Part shown: positions 26,828 through 34,838 of the stretch, piece after piece | How positions within the stretch are numbered: position 1 is the first letter of the stretch | Layout of the letters: each line of letters starts with the position of its first letter | NCBI RefSeq assembly: GCF_030410485.1 | Contig: NZ_JAUHHC010000006.1 | Coordinates: 248,001 to 312,000, forward strand | Reading direction: 5' to 3' | DNA length: 64,000 nucleotides | Source of the DNA: Roseateles violae | GTDB lineage: Bacteria; Pseudomonadota; Gammaproteobacteria; Burkholderiales; Burkholderiaceae_C | Notes under the pieces: generated by a model | Databases searched by the model: none | What the model saw: the letters and a program-made list of their open reading frames with translations, nothing else | Told to the model about the DNA's origin: nothing | Position numbers and translations under genes: made by a program

Positions 26828-27841
26828 ATGAGCACGGCATTGGCGATCGGCCGCTGGCCGGCGCGCACCCGCGCGCTGTTCCCGGGCGTCATGGCCTGCG
26901 GCGTGGTCGCCGCGGCCGCGACCTTTCTGTCCGAGCATTACGGCGCGCCGGTGATGCTGTTCGCCCTGCTGCTGGGCATGGCGATGAACTTCCTGTCGGG
27001 CGAGGGCGCCTGCGCCGCCGGCATCGGCTTCACCGCCCGCGAGGTGCTGCGCATCGGCGTCGCGCTGCTGGGCCTGCGCATCACGATCGCGCAGGTCGCC
27101 GCGCTCGGCTGGGGGCCGGTCGGCATCGTCGTCGCCTCGGTCGTCATCACCATCACCGTCTCGATGCTGGTGGCCAAGCTCCTGGGCTTCCAGTCCATCT
27201 TCGGCCTGCTGACCGGCGGCGCGACGGCGATCTGCGGCGCCTCGGCGGCGCTGGCCTTGTCGGCGGCGCTGCCGGCGCATCCGCAGAAGGAGCGCGCGAC
27301 CCTGTTCACCGTGATCGGCGTCAGCGCGCTGTCGACCTTTGCGATGATCGCCTACCCGATGATCTGCAACGCGCTGGGTCTGTCGCCGAATGCGGCCGGC
27401 ATCTTCCTCGGCGGCACCATCCACGACGTGGCCCAGGTTGTCGGCGCCGGCTACAGCCTGTCGCGCGAGACCGGCGACGTCGCGACCCTGGTCAAGCTGA
27501 TGCGCGTCGCGATGCTCTTGCCGGTGATCGTGTTCGCCGCGGCGCTGACCCGTGCGCGCGGCGATGGCGGTGGCGGCGAGCGTCCGCCGCTGCTGCCCTG
27601 GTTCGCGGTCGGCTTCGCGCTGCTGGTGCTGATCAACAGCACCGGCTGGGTGCCCAAGAGCGTGCAGAGCCTGGGCAGCGAGATCTCGCGCTGGTGCCTG
27701 GTGGCGGCGATCGCCGGCATCGGCATGAAGACGCAGCTGAAGGACCTGGTGACGGTCGGCTTCAAGCCGGTCGCGCTGATGCTGGGCGAGACGATCTTCC
27801 TGGCCGGCCTGGTGCTGCTGCTGATGCGCTTCGCGGCCTGA
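26828..27841 (+). CDS. YeiH-family membrane protein (putative sulfate exporter)
   Basis: 337 residues with about ten membrane helices, starting 8 bp after the ligase stop. Family signatures are LLLGMAMNFLSG, LRIGVALLGLRITIAQVAALG, LTGGATAICGASAALALSA and the helix FLGGTIHDVAQVVGAGYSLS, typical of Cons_hypoth698/YeiH proteins. They are annotated as sulfate exporters by analogy, and direct transport data are scarce. Next to a TauD-type dioxygenase and an acyl-CoA ligase it would fit disposal of sulphite or sulphate from an organosulphur substrate, but this is inference. Confidence 0.88.
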   Translation: MSTALAIGRWPARTRALFPGVMACGVVAAAATFLSEHYGAPVMLFALLLGMAMNFLSGEGACAAGIGFTAREVLRIGVALLGLRITIAQVAALGWGPVGIVVASVVITITVSMLVAKLLGFQSIFGLLTGGATAICGASAALALSAALPAHPQKERATLFTVIGVSALSTFAMIAYPMICNALGLSPNAAGIFLGGTIHDVAQVVGAGYSLSRETGDVATLVKLMRVAMLLPVIVFAAALTRARGDGGGGERPPLLPWFAVGFALLVLINSTGWVPKSVQSLGSEISRWCLVAAIAGIGMKTQLKDLVTVGFKPVALMLGETIFLAGLVLLLMRFAA

Positions 27842-27878
27842 TCCAGAATCGAAGACCAAGAACGAACCGAGACTTCCC

Positions 27879-29189
27879 ATGCACATGCCCCATGACGATG
27901 CCGGCGGCAGCGACGACTATCTGGTCAGCCGCTCGCAGGCCTGGTTTGCCTTCGCGATGACCTTCGGCCTGATGCTGTTCGATTACATCGATCGTCAGGT
28001 CATCGTCTCGCTGTTCCCCTATATGAAGGCCGACTGGGGCCTCTCCGACAAGCAGCTCGGCGGCCTGGTGTCGGTGATCTCGGTCGTGGTCGCGATCGGC
28101 GGCCTGCCGGTGGCCCTGCTGGCCGACCGCTTCAGCCGAGTCAAGAGCATCGTCGTGATGGCCACCGTCTGGAGCGTGGCGACGATCTCCTGCATGTTCA
28201 GCCGCAACTACGCCCAGCTGTTCGCCGCCCGCGCCCTGGTCGGCGCCGGCGAGGCCGGCTATGGCTCGGTCGGCGCGGCGCTGATCGCCAGCCTGTTCCC
28301 GCGCCGCCTGCGCGGTGCGCTGCTGGGTGCCTTCTTCGCCGCCGCCTCCCTGGGCTCGGTGCTGGGCGTGCTGCTGGGCGGCGCCATTGCGGCGCGCTGG
28401 GGCTGGCAGACGGCCTTCGGCGTCGTCGGCATCCCCGGCCTGGTGATGGCCCTGCTGTACCTGTTCGTGCGCGACTACAAGACGGTGGAGATCGTCAACC
28501 CCAGCGCCAGCGGCTCCTATGTCTCGGTCGGCACCCTGCTGCGCCGCACGGCCGCCACGCTGGCCGGCACCAAGACCCTGGTCTGGGCCTGCCTGGGCGC
28601 GGCGATGCAACTGATCGTCGTCTCCTCGATCTGGGCCTGGCTGCCCAGCTTCCTGAACCGCGTCCATGGCGTGCCGGCCGACCAGGCCTCGCGCCAGGCG
28701 GCCCTGGTCGTGCTGGCCGGCGCCATCGGCGGCTTCGTCTGGGGCCTGGTCGTCGACCGCATGTCCAAGAACCGCGCCCGCTTCCGTCTGCTGACGGTGG
28801 CCGCGCTGTGCCTGGTCAGCATGACGATCTTCCTGTTCGCCTTTGCCGGTTCGCTGGCGGGCTCCGCGCAGTTCGCGCTGATCGTGCTGGGCGGCTTCGC
28901 GATGACCTGCACGGTCGGCCCGATCTCGGCCGTCGTCGTCGACGTGATCCACCCGGCCGTGCGCTCGACCGGTGCCGCCGTGCTCTCGCTGGCGCAGAAC
29001 CTCTTGGGCCTGGCCGTCGGCCCGGTGCTGACCGGCTGGCTGTCCGACCAATGGGGCCTGTCGCAGGCGCTGGCCGTCGTGCCGCTGTTCGGCCTGGCGG
29101 CGGCCGGCTTCTTCCTCTATGCGATGCGCAGCTACGAGTCCGATCTGCGCGCCGTCGCCAATATCCGCGTGCAGGCCGTCAGCGCCTGA
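27879..29189 (+). CDS. MFS transporter
   Basis: 436 residues with twelve predicted membrane helices. The N-terminal FDYIDRQVIVSLFPYMKADWGLS and the loop-2/3 motif ADRFSRVKSIV (MFS motif A, GxLaDrxGrkxxl) mark the family. A second, weaker copy (VDRMSKNRARFR) opens the C-terminal half. It resembles the spinster/organic-anion-uptake branch (phthalate, hexuronate and UhpC-like carriers). Placed between the YeiH-like gene and the quinone oxidoreductase with 34-37 bp spacers, it is the likely importer of the operon's substrate. Confidence 0.9.
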   Translation: MHMPHDDAGGSDDYLVSRSQAWFAFAMTFGLMLFDYIDRQVIVSLFPYMKADWGLSDKQLGGLVSVISVVVAIGGLPVALLADRFSRVKSIVVMATVWSVATISCMFSRNYAQLFAARALVGAGEAGYGSVGAALIASLFPRRLRGALLGAFFAAASLGSVLGVLLGGAIAARWGWQTAFGVVGIPGLVMALLYLFVRDYKTVEIVNPSASGSYVSVGTLLRRTAATLAGTKTLVWACLGAAMQLIVVSSIWAWLPSFLNRVHGVPADQASRQAALVVLAGAIGGFVWGLVVDRMSKNRARFRLLTVAALCLVSMTIFLFAFAGSLAGSAQFALIVLGGFAMTCTVGPISAVVVDVIHPAVRSTGAAVLSLAQNLLGLAVGPVLTGWLSDQWGLSQALAVVPLFGLAAAGFFLYAMRSYESDLRAVANIRVQAVSA

Positions 29190-29223
29190 TCGTAATCCTG
29201 ACATCACCACGAGGCATCACTCC

Positions 29224-30198
29224 ATGAGCAGCAAGGCAATCCGCTTCTACGAAACCGGCGGTCCGGAGGTCCTGAAGTTCGAGACGGTCGAGGTCGGCGA
29301 GCCCGGTCCGGGCCAGGTGCGCGTGCGCCACACCGGCATCGCCGTCAACTTCATCGACATCTACTTCCGCACCGGACGCTATCCGGCGCCCCTGCCGAAC
29401 GGTTTGGGATCCGACGCCGTCGGCGTCGTCGAGGCGGTCGGCCCGGACGTGTCCTTCCTGGCCGTCGGCGACCGCGTCGGCTATATGTTCGGCCCGCTGG
29501 GCGCCTATTCCGAGCGCCGCGTGATGCCGGCCGAGGTGCTGATCAAGATCCCCGACGGCATCGACGACGAGACGGCCTCGACCATCATCATGAAGGGCCT
29601 GACGGCGCAGTACCTGTTCCGCCAGGTCTTCCCGCTGAAGGGCGGCGAGACCATCCTTTACCACGCGGCGGCCGGTGGCGTCGGCCTGATCGCCTGCCAA
29701 TGGGCGCGCGCGCTGGGCGTGACCATGATCGGCACGGTCGGCTCGGATGAGAAGGCCGAGATCGCCAAGGCCCATGGCTGCACCCATGTGATCAATTACA
29801 AGACCGAGAACTTCGTCGAGCGCGTCAAGGAGATCACCGGCGGCAAGGGCGTGCCGGTCGTCTACGACTCGGTCGGCAAGGACACCCTGGCCGGCTCGCT
29901 GGACTGCCTGCAAAAGCGCGGCACCCTGGTCTCCAACGGCACCAGCTCGGGCCCGGTCGTGATCGACACCATGCAGCTGGCCATCAAGGGTTCGATCTGG
30001 GTCACGCGCCCGGCCATGGTCGACTACGCGCTGCCGCGCCCGAACATGCTGAAGATGGCCGACGAGCTGTTCGACCTGGTGCTGGCCGGCAAGATCGTCA
30101 GCAAGCCGCAGCAGGTGTTCTCGCTGGCCGATGCGGCCGACGCGCATCGCGCGCTCGAGTCGCGCCAGACCGTCGGCGCGACGGTGCTGAAGCCTTGA
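29224..30198 (+). CDS. NADPH:quinone oxidoreductase (zeta-crystallin-type MDR)
   Basis: 324 residues. It is an MDR superfamily member without the catalytic zinc ligands: GroES-like domain 1-130 (VNFIDIYFRTGRY, GLGSDAVGVVEAVG, VGDRVGYMFGPLGAYSE) and Rossmann domain with AAAGGVGLIACQWAR as the NADPH loop. This pattern is that of Qor, which reduces quinones by one electron or enoyl-type substrates by hydride transfer. In the operon it could reduce an alpha,beta-unsaturated intermediate or detoxify a quinone product. The start has no strong ribosome site; the next gene starts 2 bp after its stop. Confidence 0.9.
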   Translation: MSSKAIRFYETGGPEVLKFETVEVGEPGPGQVRVRHTGIAVNFIDIYFRTGRYPAPLPNGLGSDAVGVVEAVGPDVSFLAVGDRVGYMFGPLGAYSERRVMPAEVLIKIPDGIDDETASTIIMKGLTAQYLFRQVFPLKGGETILYHAAAGGVGLIACQWARALGVTMIGTVGSDEKAEIAKAHGCTHVINYKTENFVERVKEITGGKGVPVVYDSVGKDTLAGSLDCLQKRGTLVSNGTSSGPVVIDTMQLAIKGSIWVTRPAMVDYALPRPNMLKMADELFDLVLAGKIVSKPQQVFSLADAADAHRALESRQTVGATVLKP

Positions 30199-30200
30199 CG

Positions 30201-30830
30201 ATGACGGCGGCCACCGCCATCCGCGTCGAGGTCTGGTTCGACCTGATCTGCCCCTGGTGCCTGATCGGCAAGCGCCAGCTCGAGCGGGCACTGGCCGACT
30301 TCGCGCGCCTGCAGCCGCGCACGCGCGTCGAGCTGCAATGGCGCTCGCAGGCGCTGCTGCCCGACATCCCGACCGGCGGCCTGCCTTTCGAGGCCTTCTA
30401 TCTGCATCGCCTGGGCAGCGCCGCGGCGGTTGCCGCACGCCAGGAGCAGGTGCGCCAGGCCGGTCGCGCGGCCGGCCTCAGCTTCGACTTCGGCCGCATC
30501 CCGCGCATGCCCAACACGCTGGCGGCCCATGCGCTGATCGCCGATGCGCAGGAGCAATGCGAGGCGCTCGCCGTCGACGCCCTGATCGAGGCGCTGTTCG
30601 AGGCCCATTTCCAGCGCAGCCTGGACCTGGGCGACGAGTCGCTGCTGGACCAGCTCGCGCGCAGCCACGGCGTGGTGCGCAGCGCGGCTCGGCCCGCGCC
30701 GCGGCACCAGGTGCGGGGCGTGCCCTTCTTCGTCGTCGACCAGCGCCTGGCGCTGAGCGGCGCGCAGCCGGCCGAGCAGCTGCTGGATCTGCTGATGCAG
30801 GCCGGCGCGGCGCCGGTGGCTTTCGCCTAG
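30201..30830 (+). CDS. DsbA-family FrnE-like thioredoxin-fold oxidoreductase
   Basis: 209 residues from the ATG at 30201; a TTG two codons upstream overlaps the qor stop and was not chosen. The redox motif CPWC (residues 17-20), preceded by WFDLIC, is the mark of FrnE/2-hydroxychromene-2-carboxylate isomerase-like proteins in the DsbA fold. The cis-proline region GVPFFVVDQR follows near the end. There is no signal peptide, so it acts in the cytoplasm. Known relatives catalyse disulphide exchange or glutathione-dependent isomerisation of aromatic ring products. It ends the acyl-CoA ligase operon and converges with an AraC gene 7 bp away. Confidence 0.88.
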   Translation: MTAATAIRVEVWFDLICPWCLIGKRQLERALADFARLQPRTRVELQWRSQALLPDIPTGGLPFEAFYLHRLGSAAAVAARQEQVRQAGRAAGLSFDFGRIPRMPNTLAAHALIADAQEQCEALAVDALIEALFEAHFQRSLDLGDESLLDQLARSHGVVRSAARPAPRHQVRGVPFFVVDQRLALSGAQPAEQLLDLLMQAGAAPVAFA

Positions 30831-30837
30831 GCCTCGC

Positions 30838-31866
30838 TCAGGCCTTCGCGCTGCGGCCCGCGGCGCGCGCCTGCGAGGGGCTGCGACCGAACTGGCCGGT
30901 GTACCAGCGCGAGAAGCCGCTGGGCGCGGAGAAGCCGAGCAGGGCCGCCACCTCGGTCAGCGGCCGGTCGCTGCCCAGCACATGGCGTTCGGCCAGCTCG
31001 ACGCGCAACTCGTTGACCACGTCGGAAAAACTGGTGCCCTGCTCGGACAGGCGGCGCTGCACGGTGCGGCAGACGATGCCCAGATGCTGGGCCACCTGCT
31101 CGATCGAGCAACGGCCGCTGGGCAGCAGCAGCAGGGCGGTGCGGCGCACATCGTCGAGCATCGAGGCATCGTGCTGCTCGCGCAGGGTCAGCTCCAGCAG
31201 CTGCTGCGCATAGCGGGCCATCGCCGGGTCGGCCGAGGGGTTGGGCGTGTCCAGGTCCTGGCGCGCGCAGACGATGCCGTTGAAATCGTGGCGGAACTCG
31301 ACGCAGGGGCCGAACACGCGCAGATGGGTGGCGATGTCCTGCGGCGCCACATGGGTGAAACAGATCCTGCGCGGCTGCCAGCGCGCGCCGAGGAACTGGC
31401 GCAGCACGCTCAGCATCACGCCGACGGTCAGCTCGATCGCCTGGCGCAGCGGCTGCACCTTGCCGACGACCAGGTCCACATGGATGACGACGACGCCGGC
31501 GCTTTCCTCGATGCCCAGCGACATCGCGCCGCTGAACAGCGGCTGGTAATAGCGCAGCAGCACGTTCAGCGAGTCGCGCAAGGTCGGCTGGTCGCGGATC
31601 AGGAGGCCCACCGGCCCCAGATTGCCGAGCTGGTTGCCGGCCTGGCGCGACTCGGCCATGCGCAGGCCGAAGGATTCGCAGCCGGACTGCGCGGCCGCCC
31701 GCTCGAGCAGCTCGGTGACGCGCTCGGACGAGATGTGAAGATCGGGTTCACGCAGCACGTCCGGCCCGAGGCCCACATCGGCCAGCAGGCGCAAGGGGTC
31801 CAGGCCCACGCTGCGCGCGACGTCGACGAAGTGGGTGAGACTGGCAGCACGGATCAGGGTTTGCAT
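30838..31866 (-). CDS. AraC-family transcriptional regulator (Arabinose_bd type N-domain)
   Basis: 342 residues from the ATG at 31866 (a TTG codon just upstream is ignored). Residues 1-200 match the AraC-type arabinose-binding-like domain found in OruR/ArgR-like activators (LLERAAAQSGCESFGLRMAE, LNVLLRYYQPLFSGAM). The last 100 residues form the double HTH (SIEQVAQHLGIVCRTVQRRL, then PLTEVAALLGFSAPSGFSRW with PxQAR near the end). It diverges from the TauD-type dioxygenase and faces the end of the acyl-CoA ligase operon, so activation of the dioxygenase and perhaps the operon is likely. An inverted pair GTGGCGC/GCGCCAC lies in the divergent gap (31885-31957). Confidence 0.92.
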   Translation of the reverse strand: MQTLIRAASLTHFVDVARSVGLDPLRLLADVGLGPDVLREPDLHISSERVTELLERAAAQSGCESFGLRMAESRQAGNQLGNLGPVGLLIRDQPTLRDSLNVLLRYYQPLFSGAMSLGIEESAGVVVIHVDLVVGKVQPLRQAIELTVGVMLSVLRQFLGARWQPRRICFTHVAPQDIATHLRVFGPCVEFRHDFNGIVCARQDLDTPNPSADPAMARYAQQLLELTLREQHDASMLDDVRRTALLLLPSGRCSIEQVAQHLGIVCRTVQRRLSEQGTSFSDVVNELRVELAERHVLGSDRPLTEVAALLGFSAPSGFSRWYTGQFGRSPSQARAAGRSAKA

Positions 31867-31989
31867 CAATAGGGCTGCTCGCTAGTGGCGCGAAATGATA
31901 AGTCTGCGTCTTCTGAAGTCAAGCATCGGCGGGGTCCTCCGCCCAATACTGCGCCACGCTCGCAGTTCTGCGCGGGCAAAGGAATGATG

Positions 31990-32898
31990 ATGAGCCACAG
32001 CATCGACGGCGCACCGGCCGTTGTCCAAGCCGCCGCGCTGACGCGCAGCATCCGGGTCGAGCAGCTGACTTGCGCCATCGGCGCGGAGCTCTCCAATGTG
32101 AACCTCGGTGCCGCCTCGCGCGACCCCGGTCTGGTGGCCGAGATCCGCGCGCTGCTGCTGAAGCACCGCGTGCTCTTCTTCCGCGACCAGGACATCACGC
32201 GCGCCGAGCATGTCGCCTTTGCCCGCCACTTCGGCGAGCTGGAGGACCATCCGGTGGCCGGCTCCGATCCCGACAACCCGGGTCTGGTGCGCATCTACAA
32301 ATCGCCCGAGCAGCCGAACGACCGCTACGAGAACGCCTGGCACACCGACGCGACCTGGCGCGAGCAGCCGCCCTTCGGCTGCGTGCTGCGCTGCGTCGAA
32401 TGCCCGCCGGTCGGCGGCGACACGATGTGGGCCAATATGGTGCTGGCCTACGAGAAGCTGCCCGAGGACGTGAAGAGCCGGATCGCCGGCCTGCGCGCCC
32501 GCCACAGCATCGAGGCCAGCTTCGGCGCGGCGATGCCGGTCGAGAAGCGCCTGGGCCTGCATGCGCAGTTCCCCGATGCCGAGCACCCGGTCGTGCGCAT
32601 CCACCCGGAGACCGGCGAGAAGGTGCTGTTCGTCAATGCCTTCACGACCCACTTCACGAACTTCCACACGCCCGAGAACGTGCGCTATGGCCAGGACTAC
32701 ACGCATGGCGGCAGCGATCTGCTGCGTTATCTGATCAGCCAGGCGGCGATCCCCGAGTACCAGGTGCGCTGGCGCTGGAAGCCGAACTCGATGGCCTTCT
32801 GGGACAACCGCAGCACCCAGCATTACGCGGTGATGGACTACCCGCCCTGCCACCGCAAGATGGAGCGCGCCGGCATCAAGGGCGACGCCACCTACTGA
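31990..32898 (+). CDS. TauD/TfdA-type Fe(II)/2-oxoglutarate dioxygenase
   Basis: 302 residues from the third of three consecutive ATGs, the one best spaced from AAGGA. The iron ligands are in WHTDATW (HxD) and TQHYAVMDY (distal His), and the 2-oxoglutarate-binding Arg follows in RKMERAG. The family fingerprints FFRDQDIT, CPPVGGDTMWANM and MAFWDNRSTQHYA are present. Relatives open taurine, 2,4-D, alkyl sulphates or N-trimethyl compounds by hydroxylation next to the heteroatom. The length is close to that of alkylsulphatase AtsK, but residues do not prove the substrate. It is divergent from the AraC regulator (123 bp). A chemoreceptor gene follows 88 bp downstream. Confidence 0.92.
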   Translation: MSHSIDGAPAVVQAAALTRSIRVEQLTCAIGAELSNVNLGAASRDPGLVAEIRALLLKHRVLFFRDQDITRAEHVAFARHFGELEDHPVAGSDPDNPGLVRIYKSPEQPNDRYENAWHTDATWREQPPFGCVLRCVECPPVGGDTMWANMVLAYEKLPEDVKSRIAGLRARHSIEASFGAAMPVEKRLGLHAQFPDAEHPVVRIHPETGEKVLFVNAFTTHFTNFHTPENVRYGQDYTHGGSDLLRYLISQAAIPEYQVRWRWKPNSMAFWDNRSTQHYAVMDYPPCHRKMERAGIKGDATY

Positions 32899-32986
32899 GC
32901 GCGCGCAGCGCAGCCTCCCGGCGCGGCGGCCGGCATACAGCCCGCCGCCGTTTTCCCTTTCTTCAGCCCCCACAAGGAGCCGCCCG

Positions 32987-34522
32987 ATGCGGAACCTGAG
33001 CATTCGCACCCGCCTGCTGATCCTGGTCCTGGTGATGGCCGGCATGCTGCTGCTGGCCGTCATCGCCAATCTGCTGCGCCAGCGCCAGTCCAGCGAGGCC
33101 ATGCACGGCTTGGTCGTCGAGCGCATCGTCGCGCTGCGCAAGCTCAAGCAGGTGTCCGATGTCTATGCCGACCGCATCGGCGACGCGGCGCGCAAGGCGG
33201 TCAATGGTGCGATCGAGGTGCCGCAGGCGCTGCGCCAGCTCGACGAGTCGCGCCAGGCCGCCAACACGGCCTGGAAGGCCTATGAGGGCGGGCTGAGCCA
33301 GGACGACGAGCGCCAGCTGGCCGGCCAGGTGCAGGCCGCGATGCAGACGGCCGAGCCGAGACTGGCCGAGCTGCGCGATGCCCTGCAGAACGAGCGCCTG
33401 GTCGCCCTGCGCGATCTGGCCGATCAGCCGCTGGACGCCGCCGTGCGGCCGGTCGTCGCGGCGATCGACCGGCTGATCGCCCTGCAGCTCGACGATGCCG
33501 AGCGCCGCGACGAGGCCGAGCGCGCCGGCTACGAGGCGGCCAGGCTGCGCAATATCGTCATCACCGTGCTAGTGCTGGCGGTGCTGGGCGCGTTGGCCCA
33601 CAACATCCTGCGCTCCATCGTCGATCCGCTGCGCGCGGCGGTGCGCATGGCCGAGCAGGTCGCCTCCGGCGATCTGCGCCTGAACCAGACCGTCAGCAGC
33701 GCCGGCGACGAGACCGGCCAGCTGATCCGCGCGATGCAGCGCATGGCCGAGCAGCTGGCCGAGCTGGTGCGCCAGGTGCGCGATGGCAGCGAGAGCATCG
33801 CCACCGGCAGCGCGCAGATTGCCGCCGGCAATGCCGACCTGAGCCAGCGCACCGAGCAGACCGCCTCCAATCTGCAGCAGACCGCCGCCGCGATGGAGCA
33901 GCTGACCGGCACCGTGCAGAACAATAACGAGACCGCGCGCCAGGCCGCGCAGCTGGCCGGCGGCGCCTCGGGCGCGGCGCGCCAGGGCGGCGAGTTGATG
34001 GAACGCGTGGTCGGCACCATGGGCGAGATCAGCGCCAGCTCGCGCCGCATCGTCGACATCATCGGCACCATCGACGGGATCGCGTTCCAGACCAACATCC
34101 TCGCGCTGAACGCGGCCGTCGAGGCGGCGCGCGCCGGCGAGCAGGGGCGCGGCTTTGCCGTCGTCGCCGGCGAGGTGCGCGCGCTGGCGCAGCGCTCGGC
34201 CGAGGCGGCGCGCGAGATCAAGGCCCTGATCGGCGCCAGCGTCGACACCGTCGAGAGCGGCGGCGTGCTGGTCGGCGATGCCGGCCGCACCGTCAGCGAC
34301 GTGGTGCTGCAGGTGCAGCGCGTGACCGAGCTGATCGACGCGATCAGCGCCGCCAGCGAATCGCAGACCCAGGGCATCGCCCAGGTCGGCGAGGCGGTGG
34401 GGCAGCTCGACCAGGTCACGCAGCAGAACAGCGCGCTGGTCGAGCAGAGCGCCGCCGCGGCCGAAAGCCTGCGCCAGCAGGCCGAGCAGCTGAACGCGAC
34501 GGTGGCGCGCTTCCGCCTCTGA
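32987..34522 (+). CDS. Methyl-accepting chemotaxis protein with 4HB sensor
   Basis: 511 residues. A first membrane helix (11-30) and a second (about 190-208) bound a periplasmic four-helix-bundle sensor of about 160 residues, rich in Ala, Glu and Arg (YADRIGDAARKAV, ANTAWKAYEGGL). HAMP follows (ILRSIVDPLRAAVRMAEQVA), then a 36H-like signalling domain with the standard tip IAFQTNILALNAAVEAARAG. Methylation-region glutamine/glutamate pairs are visible in both arms (TEQTASNLQQTAAAMEQ). There is no C-terminal pentapeptide. Between the dioxygenase and the DUF1302 cluster it may guide cells to the compound handled here. A ribosome site AAGGAG precedes the ATG. Confidence 0.95.
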   Translation: MRNLSIRTRLLILVLVMAGMLLLAVIANLLRQRQSSEAMHGLVVERIVALRKLKQVSDVYADRIGDAARKAVNGAIEVPQALRQLDESRQAANTAWKAYEGGLSQDDERQLAGQVQAAMQTAEPRLAELRDALQNERLVALRDLADQPLDAAVRPVVAAIDRLIALQLDDAERRDEAERAGYEAARLRNIVITVLVLAVLGALAHNILRSIVDPLRAAVRMAEQVASGDLRLNQTVSSAGDETGQLIRAMQRMAEQLAELVRQVRDGSESIATGSAQIAAGNADLSQRTEQTASNLQQTAAAMEQLTGTVQNNNETARQAAQLAGGASGAARQGGELMERVVGTMGEISASSRRIVDIIGTIDGIAFQTNILALNAAVEAARAGEQGRGFAVVAGEVRALAQRSAEAAREIKALIGASVDTVESGGVLVGDAGRTVSDVVLQVQRVTELIDAISAASESQTQGIAQVGEAVGQLDQVTQQNSALVEQSAAAAESLRQQAEQLNATVARFRL

Positions 34523-34838
34523 GCACGCCGCGCGCGGCGCTTCGCCCGCAAGCGGGGGGATGCCCCCCGCTTCGGCCCGATGGCAAGCTGCCGCCGGGCC
34601 TGGTGGCGCCTTTTTCACGCGCTCGACTTAGACGAATTTCCGCAAAGCATTGATGCGCCTGCGCCAAGTGCCTGAAATGCCTGGGAAAACAGCGCCGGGC
34701 ACTGGCAAGCGCTGAGCCCGCCCCCCCCAGCCAAGAGGGGGGCAATAACGGGGGGCGACTCCCAGAATTTCCTCGTGATCCATGGCATCGACGCGGCTGT
34801 CCGCGGCGAGCGACGACCCACCAAACCGCGGAGACAAC
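34523..34838. other. 316-bp gap before the DUF1302 cluster
   Basis: Holds the hairpin at 34550-34572, then about 100 bp of ordinary sequence, then a C8-to-G6 inverted run (about 34720-34743) and another G run at 34751-34756. The promoter of the DUF1302 cluster must lie here or beyond. I see no convincing -35/-10 pair and no gene. An in-frame ATG at 34782 is passed over for the GTG at 34839. Confidence 0.55.
34550..34572 (+). terminator. Strong GC hairpin after the chemoreceptor gene
   Basis: AAGCGGGGGG, loop ATG, CCCCCCGCTT: a perfect 10-bp stem with a 3-base loop, 28 bases after the MCP stop. The U-tract is missing, so it may act as an mRNA-protecting end or a weak terminator. A TTTTT run comes only 40 bases later. 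Confidence 0.5.

Noticed and set aside
34782-34838. ATG start for the DUF1302 gene
   Set aside because: It would place 19 polar residues before the signal peptide. The GTG at 34839 has GGAG at proper distance and gives a normal signal peptide.
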